The notes below the pieces were generated by a model. It searched no databases and was not told where the DNA came from. It saw only the letters and a list, made by a program, of their open reading frames with translations. Source: a bacterium UBA1790 (GTDB lineage Bacteria > Bacteroidota > Bacteroidia > Bacteroidales > Muribaculaceae). Taken from it: a stretch of 7,376 bases of DNA. The DNA is taken from contig DCGA01000061.1 of assembly GCA_002314465.1 (NCBI GenBank), forward strand, positions 1-7,376. The letters are read 5' to 3'. The translations under genes and the position numbers were made by a program. Each line of letters starts with the position of its first letter. Position 1 is the stretch's first letter. This document shows, piece by piece, positions 7,221 to 7,376 of the stretch.

Positions 7221-7376
7221 AACATCTGTTTATCATAGCATTAGCAATAGTTGCGATAGCCTCGGCTAACGGCCGCACACGCACCACGCATCAGCGTCTG
7301 TCGACCGATGCCGTGGCGCTTGAGCGCATCGTTCCTGCCGACGGTGACACGGTAGGTGAGGTCGACCAGAATGCAG
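7217..7376 (+). CDS. Start of a further exported protein, cut by the window end
   Basis: A frame opens with GTG at 7217 and stays open to the window end (53 complete codons). The GTG shares GTGA with the TGA stop of the previous gene, the classic 4-base overlap of coupled genes. The translation begins MKHLFIIALAIVAIASA followed by NGRTRTTHQR, which is a good signal peptide with likely cleavage after ASA (residue 17). After it comes VALERIVPADGDTVGEVDQ, which I do not recognise. No better ATG exists upstream in this frame near the boundary, and the signal peptide supports the GTG. Function cannot be judged from this fragment. Confidence 0.75.
   Translation, partial: MKHLFIIALAIVAIASANGRTRTTHQRLSTDAVALERIVPADGDTVGEVDQNA

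Overview
The window looks like chromosomal DNA from a member of the Bacteroidota, most likely order Bacteroidales. Three things support this: a DUF3078 outer-membrane protein (a family largely confined to this phylum), a long-form YidC that starts with the MDKNT sequence I associate with Bacteroidales, and start codons with weak or no Shine-Dalgarno sequences. From memory, the enlarged YidC resembles Muribaculaceae/Prevotellaceae proteins, but that family-level placement is a guess. All genes lie on the + strand, are tightly packed, and have similar base composition. I see no mobile element, CRISPR array, tRNA or rRNA, and nothing that looks recently acquired.

Layout. (1) 1-1313: the 3' four-fifths of pyrG (CTP synthase), cut by the window start. 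(2) 1314-1394: an 81-base A/T-rich gap with a small hairpin. (3) 1395-3497: yidC, a 700-residue membrane protein insertase with an unusually long N-terminal periplasmic region. (4) 3517-3552: a strong intrinsic terminator. (5) 3578-7376: six closely spaced genes with gaps of 6, 18, 14 and 11 bases and then a 4-base overlap. They encode a zinc-ribbon/TM2-domain membrane protein, a membrane-anchored GH25 muramidase, a small exported protein with a very charged tail, a DUF3078 outer-membrane beta-barrel protein, a second exported protein of unrecognised family, and the start of a third exported protein that runs off the window.

How they fit together. pyrG is housekeeping nucleotide metabolism and yidC is membrane-protein biogenesis. 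The genes after the terminator look like one transcription unit devoted to the cell envelope: every product carries a signal peptide, a signal anchor or membrane helices. Three of the six have no family I can name. I did not find a defence, toxin or mobile system. The points most worth a second look are the unassigned exported proteins, the extra YidC segment with two cysteines, and several perfect or near-perfect inverted repeats inside coding sequences (in yidC, the GH25 gene and the gene at 6630) whose arms begin CCTG and end CAGG.
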